Positions 7,070-16,737 of a stretch of DNA of 49,805 nt are shown piece after piece. Source of the DNA: Hyphomicrobiales bacterium (GTDB lineage: Bacteria > Pseudomonadota > Alphaproteobacteria > Rhizobiales > Methyloligellaceae). The notes below the pieces were generated by a model. The model made no database searches and was not told the origin of the DNA. It saw only the letters and a program-made list of their open reading frames with translations. How positions within the stretch are numbered: position 1 is the first letter of the stretch; each line of letters opens with the position of its first letter. Where the stretch lies: contig JANQLP010000059.1 of the NCBI GenBank assembly GCA_028280515.1, forward strand, positions 1 to 49,805, read 5' to 3'. Both the position numbers and the translations under genes were made by a program.

Positions 7070-9505
7070 ATGTCCGCTGAGCGAACGTTGCCGAACCACG
7101 CATCGGCGGTGGTCATTGGTGGCGGGGCGATGGGGTGCTCGGTCCTGTATCACCTTGCGAAAGCGGGTGTGTCGGACGCCATTCTTCTGGAGCGCAATCA
7201 GCTCACCTCTGGCACCACCTGGCATTCCGCCGCGCAGGTGCGCCAGCTCCGCTCAACCCAGAACCTGACCCGTCTCATTCAGTACAGTGCCAGGCTGTAT
7301 GCCGACCTGGAGGCGGAGACCGGCCAACAGACCGGCTGGTATCAGACCGGCTCGATCTCGATAGCGACCAATCCCGACCGTCTGACGCATATCCGCCGGC
7401 AGGCCGCCCTCGCTAGGGCCTACGGTGTGACCGCCGAGGAAATCGGCCTCGACGACCTCCGCCGCCTCTGGCCGCTTGCCAACTTCGACGATGTCATCGG
7501 GGCCGTCTGGTCTCCGGACGATGGACGCGTGAACCCGTCGGACTTCTGCCAGGCGCTCACCAAGGGTGCGCGGGCGCACGGAGCGCGCATTTTCGAGAAC
7601 ACACCCGTGACCGGTGTCCTGAAGAGCGATGGCCGCGTCGTCGGAGTAAAAACCACGTTTGGTGATGTGCGCGCCGAAAACGTGATCGTCTGCGGTGGCC
7701 TGTGGAGCCGTGAGCTCGGCGCCATGGCCGGGACGCGGATACCGGTTCTGCCATGCGAGCATTTCTATCTTCTGACCAAGCCGGTCGACGGAGTCGACGG
7801 TCATCTGCCCACGCTCTCCGATCATGACTCTCATCTCTACATCCGTGACGAGGTTGGCGGACTTCTGGTGGGGTGCTTCGAGCCGATGGGCAAGCCGATC
7901 GATCCGGTGACTCTTGGCGAGAACTTCGCGTTCGGGCTGCTGAATGAGGACTGGGACCATTTCGAGCCGATGATGCTCAACGCGCTGCACCGGTTGCCGG
8001 TGCTTGAGCATGCGGAAGTGCGCATGCTGCTCAACGGTCCGGAGAGCTTTACGCCGGACGGGTCGTTCCTGCTCGGACCTGCGCCGGATGTAGACGGGTT
8101 ATGGTTGTGCTGTGGCATGAACTCAGTCGGGATCGCCACCGGCGGCGGTGCGGGCTGGGCGCTGGCGCAGTGGATTACGGACGGAGCACCGCCGTTCGCG
8201 CTCGATGAAGTTCACCCATCCAGGTTCCCCGATGTGCAGAACGAGCTGAACTTCCTGATGGCACGCGCGCCCGAGGTGCTTGGCGAGCACTATGCGATTC
8301 ATTATCCGGGGCACCAGTGGACGACCGGGCGCAATCTGCGCAAGACCCCGCTTCACGAGAAGTGGGTCGAGGCCGGGGCCCGGTTTGCGCAAGTCTATGG
8401 CTGGGAGCGGCCGCAATATTTCGGCTGCTCGGGCGAACCCGAACTCACCTTCGGCCAACCGGCATGGTTCGACCAGGTCGGCGCAGAGGTCGAGGCAGCG
8501 CACAAGCGTGCCGCGATCTTCGATCAGTCCACCTTCGGCAAGATCAGCGTGACCGGTGCTGATGCCGAGAGCTTCCTCAACCGCGTATGTGCCAACGATA
8601 TGGCCCGACCGCCCGGCAGCGTGATCTACACGGCCATGCTGAATGCGCGCGGCGGATATGAGAGCGACTTCACGGCGTTGCGTTTCGGCGCCGAGGATTA
8701 CCGGCTTTACGTGGGAACCACGGCAATCAAGCGTGACATGGCGTGGCTCAAGGCTCATCGTCAGGCCGACGAGCGCGTCGAAATCACCAATGAATCCGAG
8801 GGCTTGGCAATCCTTGGGCTGATGGGACCCGAGGCGGTGCGGATTGTCGACGATCTGGGCGCGGGCCACATCAACGCTCTCGGATACTTCCGGCATGGCA
8901 CGTTCGACCTTGGCGGTGTCGAAGTCCTTGCCGCGCGCATGTCCTATGTCGGCGAGTACGGGTTTGAGCTGACCTGCGCGACCGGCGATGCCGGGAAACT
9001 CTGTGATGCCTTGGCCGACGCCGGAGCCACGCCCGCCGGACTGTTCGCCCAGACATCCATGCGCATCGAGAAGCGGTTTCTCGCCATGGGGCACGATCTC
9101 GACAGCGACACCACGCCGCTCGAGGCTGGTCTCGGCTTTGCGGTCAAACGAAAGGGGCAGTTCATTGGCTCCGAGGCGTTGACGCGGCAACGCGACGATG
9201 GCGTTTCCTCGCACCTTGTCACCATCATGCTCGACGATACGGGAGCCAACCCTCTCGGCGATGAACCGGTATACGCGCAAGGCAAACTCGCTGGGCAGGC
9301 GACGTCGGCCGCGTTCGGTTACCGTGTCGGTAAACCGGTTGCACTGGCCAGGGTCGATGTTGACGCTTTGCACGAACCCGAAGGCGCGCGGGTCGAACTC
9401 GACATTGCAGGAGTGTATGCGGCGGGGACCGTCACCCTGCGCGCCGCCTTCGATCCGGATGGCGTGCGCATGCGGTCGGGCGAAGCGCTCAAGGTGGTGG
9501 CATGA
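7070..9505 (+). CDS. dimethylglycine/sarcosine dehydrogenase-like flavoprotein
   Basis: 811 residues in the DMGDH/SARDH architecture. The N-terminal FAD domain has VVIGGGAMGCSVLYHL near 14-29. SGTTWHSAA follows, with H52 at the position that carries covalently bound FAD in sarcosine and dimethylglycine dehydrogenases. Next comes a linker domain, then a folate-binding aminomethyltransferase (GCV_T) region from about residue 430 to the end. It should oxidatively remove an N-methyl group and pass it to tetrahydrofolate. ATG 7070 has a strong GGGGGAGGAG site; an earlier in-frame ATG at 7016 overlaps the operator region. It is the first gene of a rightward operon, and its stop overlaps the next start as ATGA. 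The exact substrate is not decided by sequence. Confidence 0.92.
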   Translation: MSAERTLPNHASAVVIGGGAMGCSVLYHLAKAGVSDAILLERNQLTSGTTWHSAAQVRQLRSTQNLTRLIQYSARLYADLEAETGQQTGWYQTGSISIATNPDRLTHIRRQAALARAYGVTAEEIGLDDLRRLWPLANFDDVIGAVWSPDDGRVNPSDFCQALTKGARAHGARIFENTPVTGVLKSDGRVVGVKTTFGDVRAENVIVCGGLWSRELGAMAGTRIPVLPCEHFYLLTKPVDGVDGHLPTLSDHDSHLYIRDEVGGLLVGCFEPMGKPIDPVTLGENFAFGLLNEDWDHFEPMMLNALHRLPVLEHAEVRMLLNGPESFTPDGSFLLGPAPDVDGLWLCCGMNSVGIATGGGAGWALAQWITDGAPPFALDEVHPSRFPDVQNELNFLMARAPEVLGEHYAIHYPGHQWTTGRNLRKTPLHEKWVEAGARFAQVYGWERPQYFGCSGEPELTFGQPAWFDQVGAEVEAAHKRAAIFDQSTFGKISVTGADAESFLNRVCANDMARPPGSVIYTAMLNARGGYESDFTALRFGAEDYRLYVGTTAIKRDMAWLKAHRQADERVEITNESEGLAILGLMGPEAVRIVDDLGAGHINALGYFRHGTFDLGGVEVLAARMSYVGEYGFELTCATGDAGKLCDALADAGATPAGLFAQTSMRIEKRFLAMGHDLDSDTTPLEAGLGFAVKRKGQFIGSEALTRQRDDGVSSHLVTIMLDDTGANPLGDEPVYAQGKLAGQATSAAFGYRVGKPVALARVDVDALHEPEGARVELDIAGVYAAGTVTLRAAFDPDGVRMRSGEALKVVA

Positions 9506-10899
9506 CCGGCGGCAATGATATGCCGATAGCCCGTCGCCTGGCGGAATGGTCGGCCGGCGTGAAGCTGGCGAACGTGCCGGGCGAGGTGCGCCATGCCGCG
9601 AAACGATGCGTCATCGATACCATCGGCGTGGCGCTTGCGGGCAGCCGCCTGCCTGTTGCCGAACGGATTGCCGGGCATGCGCAGGATCAGTATGGCGATG
9701 GACGTTGCACAGTGTTCGGACGTGGTCAAAGCGCGACGGCGGTCGGCGCCGCGCTCGCCAACGGCACGGCCGCCCATGCGCTCGATTTCGATGATACGAG
9801 CTATGCTGGGATCATCCATGGTTCCACCATCGTGCTTCCCGGGTCGCTGGCGGCAGCCGAGCACGCCGGTTGCGGAGGCGCTGACTTTCTTGAAGCCTTC
9901 ATCACCGGCTCGGAAGCAACCTACGCGCTCGGACTGACATTGACCGACAGTCACTATCTCAGCGGCTGGTGGGCAACAGGTACGCTGGGTGCTATCGGAG
10001 CCGCCGCCGGTGCGGCGAGGGCATTGGGCCTCGGTACGGAGGAGACGATGGCAGCCATCGCATTGGCCGCGATCCAGGCGAACGGTATGATCGCCATGCT
10101 CGGTTACGACGCAAAGCCCGTTCTCGCCGGTCAGGCTGCGCGACTGGGTGCGGAGTCGGCGTTGCTCGCCGCACAGGGGCACACGACCCCGGAGCAGGCG
10201 TTTGAAGACCGCCGCGGAATGCTCAACCTCATGAACAAGGGGAACGCCGATCCGGCGGGTCTCGCCGAACTCGGGACGCGTTGGCGGTTGGTCGACCCCG
10301 GCGTGGCGGTCAAGGCCGCGCCGCTTTGCTCCGCCACCCAGGCGGCCATCGAAATCGCACAGGCGCTGATCGATACACATGGTCTGGATCGGCAGCAGAT
10401 ATCGCGCGTACGCTGCGAGGTGCCGAACCTGGTCAAGATCAGCCTCGTTCACGATGACCCGGCAACACCCGCGCAGGCACAGTTCTCGATGCCGTTCGCG
10501 GTGGGTTGTGTACTCGCGTTCGGATCGCTGGGCCCGGAGCATATCGCGCAGGATGTGCTCGCCGACGATGCGCTCCGCTCAGCCATGAGCAAGGTGGAGA
10601 TGGTGGAGGCGGACGACCTGAACGGTCCGGACTATCAGCCGCACTTTCCCGAATGCGCCCGCGTGACCATCGAGATGACGGATGGAACGCGCGTGACGGA
10701 GTTTCTGGGCGCGCCGACCGGGATGACGGAAAACCCGATGTCCGATGCGCAGATTTCCGGCAAGTTCCGCAGGTGCGCGGCGTTTGCCGGATGGAACGAC
10801 GACCGGATCGAAGCGACGCTTGCCGGCCTGTGGGAAATTGAGAGTGCTCCGCGCGTGACAGGATTGATCAGGGGAGAGGCCGCATGCGTTACTCGCTGA
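9502..10899 (+). CDS. MmgE/PrpD family protein
   Basis: 465 residues of the MmgE/PrpD fold, which includes 2-methylcitrate dehydratase, cis-aconitate decarboxylase and imidate or lactam-type isomerases. Seen directly: the helical N-terminus with RCVIDTIGVALAGSRLPVA, the block NGTAAHALDFDDTSY (family AHALDFDDT), and HGSTIVLPGSLAAAE. The start overlaps the previous stop by four bases (ATGA) and its end overlaps soxB by 16, so it is translationally coupled inside the sarcosine operon. Such coupling argues for a step on the same substrate, for example dehydration, isomerisation or ring opening before demethylation. No specific reaction can be assigned. Confidence 0.9.
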   Translation: MTGGNDMPIARRLAEWSAGVKLANVPGEVRHAAKRCVIDTIGVALAGSRLPVAERIAGHAQDQYGDGRCTVFGRGQSATAVGAALANGTAAHALDFDDTSYAGIIHGSTIVLPGSLAAAEHAGCGGADFLEAFITGSEATYALGLTLTDSHYLSGWWATGTLGAIGAAAGAARALGLGTEETMAAIALAAIQANGMIAMLGYDAKPVLAGQAARLGAESALLAAQGHTTPEQAFEDRRGMLNLMNKGNADPAGLAELGTRWRLVDPGVAVKAAPLCSATQAAIEIAQALIDTHGLDRQQISRVRCEVPNLVKISLVHDDPATPAQAQFSMPFAVGCVLAFGSLGPEHIAQDVLADDALRSAMSKVEMVEADDLNGPDYQPHFPECARVTIEMTDGTRVTEFLGAPTGMTENPMSDAQISGKFRRCAAFAGWNDDRIEATLAGLWEIESAPRVTGLIRGEAACVTR

Positions 10900-12137
10900 G
10901 TTCCATCATCCGCAACGCCGCGAGCGGCCACAGGCATTGGCCCAAGGTGTGGCGAAACCCCGAACCGCAAAAGTCCTATGACGTCGTGATCGTCGGCGGC
11001 GGCGGACATGGACTGGCGACCGCCTACTATCTCGCCCGCAACCACGGCATCACCAACGTGGCTGTCCTGGAGAAGGGCTATCTCGGCAACGGCAACATCG
11101 GCCGGAATACAACAATTGTACGTTCCAACTATCTGTGTTCCGAGAACAGCCAGTTCTACGAGCACTCCCTGAAACTGTGGGAAGGGCTGTCGGCGGACCT
11201 GAACTACAACGTCATGCTGAGCCAGCGCGGCGCGCTCAACGTTTTTCACACGCCGGCGCAACGCGACGCGGCGATCCGGCGCGGCAACGCCTTCAGCCTC
11301 AACGGCATCGACTCGGTTCTGGTCAGCCGCGAGGAGGTCAAGAAGCTCGCGCCGCTCGTCGACTGCTCGCCGAACGCGCGCTTTCCTGTGCTTGGCGGGC
11401 TGCTACAACCGCGGGGCGGCAGCGTGCGGCACGATGCGGTTGCCTGGGGCTTCGCGCGGGCCGCCGATACGCGCGGTGTCGACATCATCCAGAACTGCGA
11501 AGTGACCGGCTTCCGGATCGAGAAGGGCCGGGTGCGCGGCGTCGAGACCTCACGCGGGCCCATTCGCGCGAACAAGGTCGGGATTGTCGTTGCCGGCCGT
11601 TCCACACTCGTCGCCCGGATGGCCGGGCTCCGCCTGCCGATCGAAAGCCACGTGCTTCAGTGCTTCGTCACCGAACCGGTCAAGCCCGTGCTCGACACGG
11701 TTGTGATGTTTGCCGCCGCGCATTTTTCCATCGTCCAGTCGGACAAGGGCGGGCTCGTCTTCAACGGCGATCTCGATGGCTACAACAGCTATGCGCAACG
11801 CGGGAATATGCCGGTGATGAGCGGCGTGGCGGAAAGTGCGGTGTCGTTCATGCCGCGCCTGAGCCGTCTGCGCCTGCTCCGGCATTGGGGCGGCATCAAC
11901 GACATGACACCGGACGGCAGCCCGTTCATCACCAGGACGCCGGTCAAGGGGCTCTTTTTCAACGGCGGATGGTGTTATGGCGGCTTCAAGGGAACGCCCG
12001 CCTCGGGCTGGACGTTCGCGCATCTCATCGCTAACGACGAGCCGCATCCCTTCGCTGCAGGCTACACGCTCTCCCGGTTCGAAACGGGCCGCGTCATCAA
12101 TGAAAACGGGGCTGGTCCACAGCCCGGAAAACACTAG
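10884..12137 (+). CDS. soxB: sarcosine oxidase beta subunit
   Basis: A 417-residue flavoprotein subunit of heterotetrameric sarcosine oxidase. It has the dinucleotide motif DVVIVGGGGHGLATAYYL (33-50), then the SoxB-typical NIGRNTTIVRSNYL (71-84). H183 in VRHDAVAWGFARA corresponds to the histidine that carries covalent FMN in characterised enzymes. The length matches the family. ATG 10884 has GGGGAGAGG upstream and lies inside the end of the MmgE/PrpD gene. It oxidises the N-methyl amine and passes electrons to FMN and oxygen, with formaldehyde or methylene-THF formed through the alpha subunit. The remaining subunits follow in the classical order B-D-A-G. Confidence 0.95.
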   Translation: MRYSLSSIIRNAASGHRHWPKVWRNPEPQKSYDVVIVGGGGHGLATAYYLARNHGITNVAVLEKGYLGNGNIGRNTTIVRSNYLCSENSQFYEHSLKLWEGLSADLNYNVMLSQRGALNVFHTPAQRDAAIRRGNAFSLNGIDSVLVSREEVKKLAPLVDCSPNARFPVLGGLLQPRGGSVRHDAVAWGFARAADTRGVDIIQNCEVTGFRIEKGRVRGVETSRGPIRANKVGIVVAGRSTLVARMAGLRLPIESHVLQCFVTEPVKPVLDTVVMFAAAHFSIVQSDKGGLVFNGDLDGYNSYAQRGNMPVMSGVAESAVSFMPRLSRLRLLRHWGGINDMTPDGSPFITRTPVKGLFFNGGWCYGGFKGTPASGWTFAHLIANDEPHPFAAGYTLSRFETGRVINENGAGPQPGKH

Positions 12138-12149
12138 AGGCGGCGCGTC

Positions 12150-12428
12150 ATGCAGATTCACTGTCCCTGGTGCGGTCCGCGTTCGCTCGATGAATTCGAG
12201 TATGGCGGCGACGCATCCAAGACGCGTCCGAGCGGCAAGACGCAGGAGAACATGGAAGCGTGGGTCGACTATGTGTTCCTCCACGACAATCCGGCCGGGC
12301 GGCATCGCGAATACTGGCAACATGTCGGCGGTTGCCGGTCCTGGCTGATCGTCACGCGCGACACCAGAACCCACGAAATCAGCAAGGTTGAGTTGGCATG
12401 TGCCTCCTCACGAAAGGGTGCGAAATGA
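12150..12428 (+). CDS. soxD: sarcosine oxidase delta subunit
   Basis: A 92-residue zinc subunit. The four zinc ligands of known SoxD proteins are present: C5 and C8 in HCPWCG, H58 and C62 in HVGGC. The gene begins 12 bases after soxB and its stop overlaps the soxA start as ATGA. It is a structural subunit of the cytoplasmic tetramer. The tail after residue 80 (ACASSRKGAK) is short and basic. Nothing is missing. Confidence 0.95.
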   Translation: MQIHCPWCGPRSLDEFEYGGDASKTRPSGKTQENMEAWVDYVFLHDNPAGRHREYWQHVGGCRSWLIVTRDTRTHEISKVELACASSRKGAK

Positions 12429-15415
12429 GCACGCAGCCCAACAGGCTTGCATCCGGCGGGCAGATCGATCGGTCGACCCGCGTGCGCTTCACCTTCGACG
12501 GTCGAGCATTCGAAGGCCACACCGGCGATACGCTCGCATCGGCTCTCATCGCAAACGGCGTCCATCTGACGGGCCGCAGCTTCAAGTATCATCGTCCCCG
12601 CGGCATCTACACATGCGGCAGCGAGGAGCCGAACGCCCTCGTGACGACGGGCGAGGGCGGGCGTACGGAGCCGAACGTCCCGGCGACCATGGTGGAGATT
12701 CACGACGGGCTCGTCGCGCGCAGCCAGAACCGCTGGCCCTCGCTTTCGTTCGACCTGATGGCCGTCAATTCGCTGCTGAAGCCGTTTTTCCCGGCGGGCT
12801 TCTACTACAAGACCTTCATGTGGCCACGCAGCTTCTGGTATCGCCTGTACGAACCCGCGATCCGGCGCGCCGCCGGACTGGGTACCGTGGCCGATTTGCC
12901 GGACCCGGATGACTATGAGCATGCCCATGCCCACTGCGATGTTCTTGTTGTCGGTGCCGGACCGGCGGGGCTGATGGCGGCACGGGCGGCGGCTGAGACA
13001 GGAGCGCGTGTGGTGCTGGCGGACGATGGCGCCGTTCCCGGCGGGCACCTCAAAGGTGAGAACATTGAAGTTGATGGGCAGGACGGCGGCATGTGGGCAC
13101 GAGCCGTCTGTGATGCGCTTGCCGGCCGAGACAACGTCCAGTTCCTTCTGCGTACGTCCGTTTTCGGGCGCTATGACGGGCTGACATTCGGCGCGGTTGA
13201 ACGGGTGAGCGATCATCTCGGTGATGAGGGGGCAGGGTTGCCGCGCCAGCGGCGCTGGACCATCCAGGCAAGGCAGTTCGTCTGCACCACCGGGGCCATC
13301 GAACGCCCGCTCGTTTTCGAGGGCAATGACCGGCCGCGGATCATGCTCGCTGGCGCGGCGCGGCACTACGTCAACCACTACGCCGCCCTGCCGGGCCGGT
13401 CGGTCGTGGTCGCAACCAACAATGACGACGCCTATCTGACGGCGCGGGATTTTGTCCATGCCGGAGCGGCGGTCACGGTCGTGGACAGCCGCGACGAAAA
13501 ACATGTCTCCGGAAACGCTCTGCTGCCGGAGGGCGTTGGTGTCCACTATGGACACTGCGTTGCGCAGGCAAGCGGGAGGACGCACATCTCGTCCGCCCGC
13601 CTCGCCGACATCGCCGAACCGGACCATATCCGCGCGGAGTTGTCCTGCGACCTGATCTGTACGTCGGGGGGATGGAACCCGACGCTCCATCTGCTCTCCC
13701 ATTGCGGTGCGCGCCCGAAATGGAACGCGGCCATCGCCTCGTTCGCGATGGGAAAAGCGGAGGAGGGCGTGCATGTCGCCGGCGGGGCGGCGGGAACGTT
13801 CGATCTCCAGAAATGCATCGAAGAGGGCGCGCGCGTCGGTGCGGCGGCGGCAAAGGCGTGCGGCGCGAAGCCGGCCCGCGCAACGGCGCTCCCGACCGTG
13901 GAGAAACGCCCTGTCTATGGAATTCAAACTCTGTGGCGCTTGCCGGATTCCGTTTCGAAGGCAGGGGCCGCCTTTGTGGATTTTCAGAACGATGTGACGG
14001 TTGCCGATCTGGAACTGGCCGACAGGGAAGGTTTTGGCCATGCGGAGCACGCCAAGCGGTACACCACTCTGGGCATGGCCACCGATCAGGGCAAGCTCGC
14101 CAATGTGAACGCCATCGGTATTCTGTCCGAGATGCGCGGCACGCCGGTTTCCGAGACCGGCACGACCACGTACCGGCCCCTGTTCACGCCGATGGCACTT
14201 GGCACGTTGGCCGGCCAGCGCCAGGCCAGCGAGTTCCGGGCGACCCGGCGTAGCGCCATGCACGCGTGGCATGAGAAACACGGCGCGGTCTTTATCGAGG
14301 CCGGGCTGTGGCTCCGGCCCTACTACTACCCACGCAAAGGTGAGGACTTCGCCGCGGCGGTCAAACGCGAGGTGCTGACCGTGCGTGCGGGCGTCGGTAT
14401 GGTCGACGTCTCCACCCTCGGCAAGATCGAACTCAAGGGCCCGGACGCCGGTGTGTTCCTCGACCGGCTCTACATCAACAGCTTCTCGAAGATGAAGGTG
14501 GGCCGCGCGCGCTACGGCGTCATGCTGCGCGAGGACGGCATGGTATTCGATGACGGCACGGTGACACGGCTCGCCGAAGACCAATACTTCATCACCGTGA
14601 CGACAGCGAACGCGAGCGGTGTGTTGCAGCACATGGAGTTCTGCCATCAGGTGCATTGGCCCGAACTCGATGTGCAGTTCTGCTCCGTGACCGAAGTCTG
14701 GGCCGCGATGGCGGTTGCCGGGCCGAAAGCGCGCGATGTGCTCTCACGCGTCGTCGGCGGGATCGATGTCTCCAGCGAGGCGTTTCCTCTGCAATCTGTT
14801 GCCGACGGAACGATAGGCGATGCGTTTGCACGCGTCTTCCGGATCAGTTTCTCCGGCGAGCTGGCCTACGAGATCTACACTCCCGCCAACTGCGGACTCG
14901 GTGTCTGGGAAGCCATCATGGCGGCCGGCGCACAGGACGGCATATCCGCCTACGGCACCGAGGCGATGACGGTCATGCGGACGGAGAAAGGCCATGTGGC
15001 GGGGCCGGAACTCGACGGCCGGACGACGGCGGACGATCTCGGTTTGGGGCGGATGATGTCACAGCGCAAGGACTATATCGGACGCTGGCTCGCGCAGCGC
15101 AGCGGTCTGACGGGAACCGGGCGTGTGCAACTCGTCGGGCTGAAACCCGTGAAGGGCGGCGACACGTTCAGGATGGGCGCGCATCTGGTGACCGAGCCGG
15201 GGGAGATCGGACCCGACGTGTCGCAGGGGCATGTCACCACGTCCGTGTACAGCCCCGCATGCGATCACTTCATCGGACTTGCGCTCCTGAAAGACGGGCG
15301 CAGCCGGGCCGGTGAGCGGGTGTTGGTCGTCTCGCCGCTGCATGACGAACAGGTCGAGGCCGAGGTGACGGGCCCCGTGTTCGTCGATCCGGACGGGGAG
15401 CGGATGCGTGGCTGA
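12425..15415 (+). CDS. soxA: sarcosine oxidase alpha subunit
   Basis: A 996-residue large subunit. An N-terminal ferredoxin-like domain (about 15-100) contains FDGRAFEGHTGDTLASAL. A pyridine-nucleotide-binding domain follows with CDVLVVGAGPAGLMAARA (171-188). The C-terminal third, from about residue 620, is a folate-binding aminomethyltransferase domain (GMVDVSTLGKIELKGPDA, then SFSGELAYEIYTP). The tetramer oxidises sarcosine to glycine and transfers the methyl carbon to tetrahydrofolate. ATG 12425 shares ATGA with soxD; a frame opening at 12398 would overlap soxD more and is not preferred. The length and domain order are normal for the family. A related N-methyl amino acid could be the real substrate. 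Confidence 0.95.
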   Translation: MSTQPNRLASGGQIDRSTRVRFTFDGRAFEGHTGDTLASALIANGVHLTGRSFKYHRPRGIYTCGSEEPNALVTTGEGGRTEPNVPATMVEIHDGLVARSQNRWPSLSFDLMAVNSLLKPFFPAGFYYKTFMWPRSFWYRLYEPAIRRAAGLGTVADLPDPDDYEHAHAHCDVLVVGAGPAGLMAARAAAETGARVVLADDGAVPGGHLKGENIEVDGQDGGMWARAVCDALAGRDNVQFLLRTSVFGRYDGLTFGAVERVSDHLGDEGAGLPRQRRWTIQARQFVCTTGAIERPLVFEGNDRPRIMLAGAARHYVNHYAALPGRSVVVATNNDDAYLTARDFVHAGAAVTVVDSRDEKHVSGNALLPEGVGVHYGHCVAQASGRTHISSARLADIAEPDHIRAELSCDLICTSGGWNPTLHLLSHCGARPKWNAAIASFAMGKAEEGVHVAGGAAGTFDLQKCIEEGARVGAAAAKACGAKPARATALPTVEKRPVYGIQTLWRLPDSVSKAGAAFVDFQNDVTVADLELADREGFGHAEHAKRYTTLGMATDQGKLANVNAIGILSEMRGTPVSETGTTTYRPLFTPMALGTLAGQRQASEFRATRRSAMHAWHEKHGAVFIEAGLWLRPYYYPRKGEDFAAAVKREVLTVRAGVGMVDVSTLGKIELKGPDAGVFLDRLYINSFSKMKVGRARYGVMLREDGMVFDDGTVTRLAEDQYFITVTTANASGVLQHMEFCHQVHWPELDVQFCSVTEVWAAMAVAGPKARDVLSRVVGGIDVSSEAFPLQSVADGTIGDAFARVFRISFSGELAYEIYTPANCGLGVWEAIMAAGAQDGISAYGTEAMTVMRTEKGHVAGPELDGRTTADDLGLGRMMSQRKDYIGRWLAQRSGLTGTGRVQLVGLKPVKGGDTFRMGAHLVTEPGEIGPDVSQGHVTTSVYSPACDHFIGLALLKDGRSRAGERVLVVSPLHDEQVEAEVTGPVFVDPDGERMRG

Positions 15416-15977
15416 CCAGATTGCCAGACAAGGCGCCCTGGAGGGTTTGCTCAAGCCGGAGACTTCCGGTGCCGGCGACGGCACCCGCATTGAAGAGCTC
15501 GCGGACGTGACGCAACGGCAGATTTTCGCGCGGAACGGTCAAAGCGATGCGCTCGCCAAGGCGGTTGCCGGCTTCCTCAAGCAGAAGAAGCCGCTCGGCC
15601 CGCTGCAAGGCGGGGAGCGCGGTGGTGTTTTCATCTGTGCTGTGGGCCCACGTGAATACTGGGTGGTGGCGCAGGGTCGCTCCGCAGCGAAGGCAATGCA
15701 GGAGCTTGAAAAGGCGGTGGACGCGCTTGCCTCCGTCTTCGATCAGAGCGATGGCCGCTTCGTTATTCGCTTGTCCGGACCCGGCGCAGACGGTGTGCTG
15801 GCGCGTGGCACGTCGCTTGATCTGCAGGATCCGGCTTTGCCCGCGAAGTGGGGAACGCACACGCAGATCGAGCACATCCCGGCGCTGGTGCTGCGCCGGG
15901 CATCAAACGGTACGGTAGTATTCGACGTTTCGGTGCCCCGCAGCTACGCCGGCTCGTTCGTGGCCTGGCTGCGCTGA
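15408..15977 (+). CDS. soxG: sarcosine oxidase gamma subunit
   Basis: A 189-residue SoxG-family subunit, recognised from its position after soxA and from blocks such as VTQRQIFARNG, GPREYWVVAQG and the C-terminal FDVSVPRSYAGSFVAWL. It starts with GTG at 15408, overlapping the soxA stop by eight bases. SoxG is a diverged aminomethyltransferase-like fold that holds the tetramer together. It is the last gene of the operon and ends nine bases from the convergent hdeD-like gene, leaving almost no room for a separate terminator. Confidence 0.9.
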   Translation: MADQIARQGALEGLLKPETSGAGDGTRIEELADVTQRQIFARNGQSDALAKAVAGFLKQKKPLGPLQGGERGGVFICAVGPREYWVVAQGRSAAKAMQELEKAVDALASVFDQSDGRFVIRLSGPGADGVLARGTSLDLQDPALPAKWGTHTQIEHIPALVLRRASNGTVVFDVSVPRSYAGSFVAWLR

Positions 15978-15986
15978 ACGCAGACC

Positions 15987-16556
15987 TTACGCGCTCTTCT
16001 TTTCGCTCGGTTGATTCCCGGCGGACGTCGCCAGCATCACCAGGGTCCAGCCGGCCATGATGATGTTAATGCCGACCAGCAGGCCCAGAGCCCAGAGCGA
16101 GGAACTCGGCAGCTGCGCCCAGATCAGCACACCGACAATCCCTGACAGAATTCCGCCAGTCAGAACCCAGCCCCATCCGGCCTGGGGTTTGAGCTTGAAA
16201 GCCAGAGCGGCGCGGAATGCGCCCTCGATGATGAACATCACGGCGAGAAACACGGTCAGCGCGACCATTCCGGCCAACGGGAAAAACAGAAGAATTCCGC
16301 CGGCGACCACCTCCAGCACACCGATGAGAACCTCCCACAGGAAGCCGCCCCACTCCTTCACACGGAAGGCGTGTACGATCTGCACGATGCCGCCGATCAC
16401 CAGGAGCCACCCGACGAAGATCTCGGCGGAAAGCGTCGCGAGGAAGGGAAACAGGATTGCCGCCGTGCCGACGAGTATCAAGACAACGCCGAGGGCAATG
16501 AACCAACCGCGATTCTCTTGAAGGGTCTTTGTTGCATCCTCGATTATATTCGCCAT
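15987..16556 (-). CDS. HdeD-like six-helix membrane protein
   Basis: A 189-residue inner-membrane protein of the HdeD/DUF308 family, built from about six hydrophobic helices in three paired repeats. Each pair is glycine-rich, for example GWFIALGVVLILVGTAAIL and VGWLLVIGGIVQIVHAF. The family is linked to acid and general stress in enterobacteria, with no known mechanism. It has a good GAGGAGG ribosome site before ATG 16556. The 181 bases upstream, to the dadA-like gene, would hold its promoter. It is convergent with soxG. A link to the catabolic locus is not evident. Confidence 0.85.
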   Translation of the reverse strand: MANIIEDATKTLQENRGWFIALGVVLILVGTAAILFPFLATLSAEIFVGWLLVIGGIVQIVHAFRVKEWGGFLWEVLIGVLEVVAGGILLFFPLAGMVALTVFLAVMFIIEGAFRAALAFKLKPQAGWGWVLTGGILSGIVGVLIWAQLPSSSLWALGLLVGINIIMAGWTLVMLATSAGNQPSEKKSA

Positions 16557-16737
16557 GACGAAACCTCCTCATAACTCCCGGCCAACTGATCTTTGACGAC
16601 GAGAGCGTGACAGCGCAATGAACACCGCGGGCAAATCTGAATTTTCATTGTGTTCGGACCGCGATTCGATTTCGCAAAACTATAATCACCGTTTCAGGCC
16701 ATGAACAGGTTTCCGGTTTTTCGTCTCGATTGTTTTG

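Noticed and set aside
8123-9373. Long antisense frame (416 codons) within the flavoprotein gene
   Set aside because: Same mirror effect; the sense strand encodes conserved aminomethyltransferase motifs throughout.
12269-14656. Antisense frame of 795 codons across soxD and soxA
   Set aside because: The Sox subunits are unmistakable on the plus strand; no motif on the minus strand.
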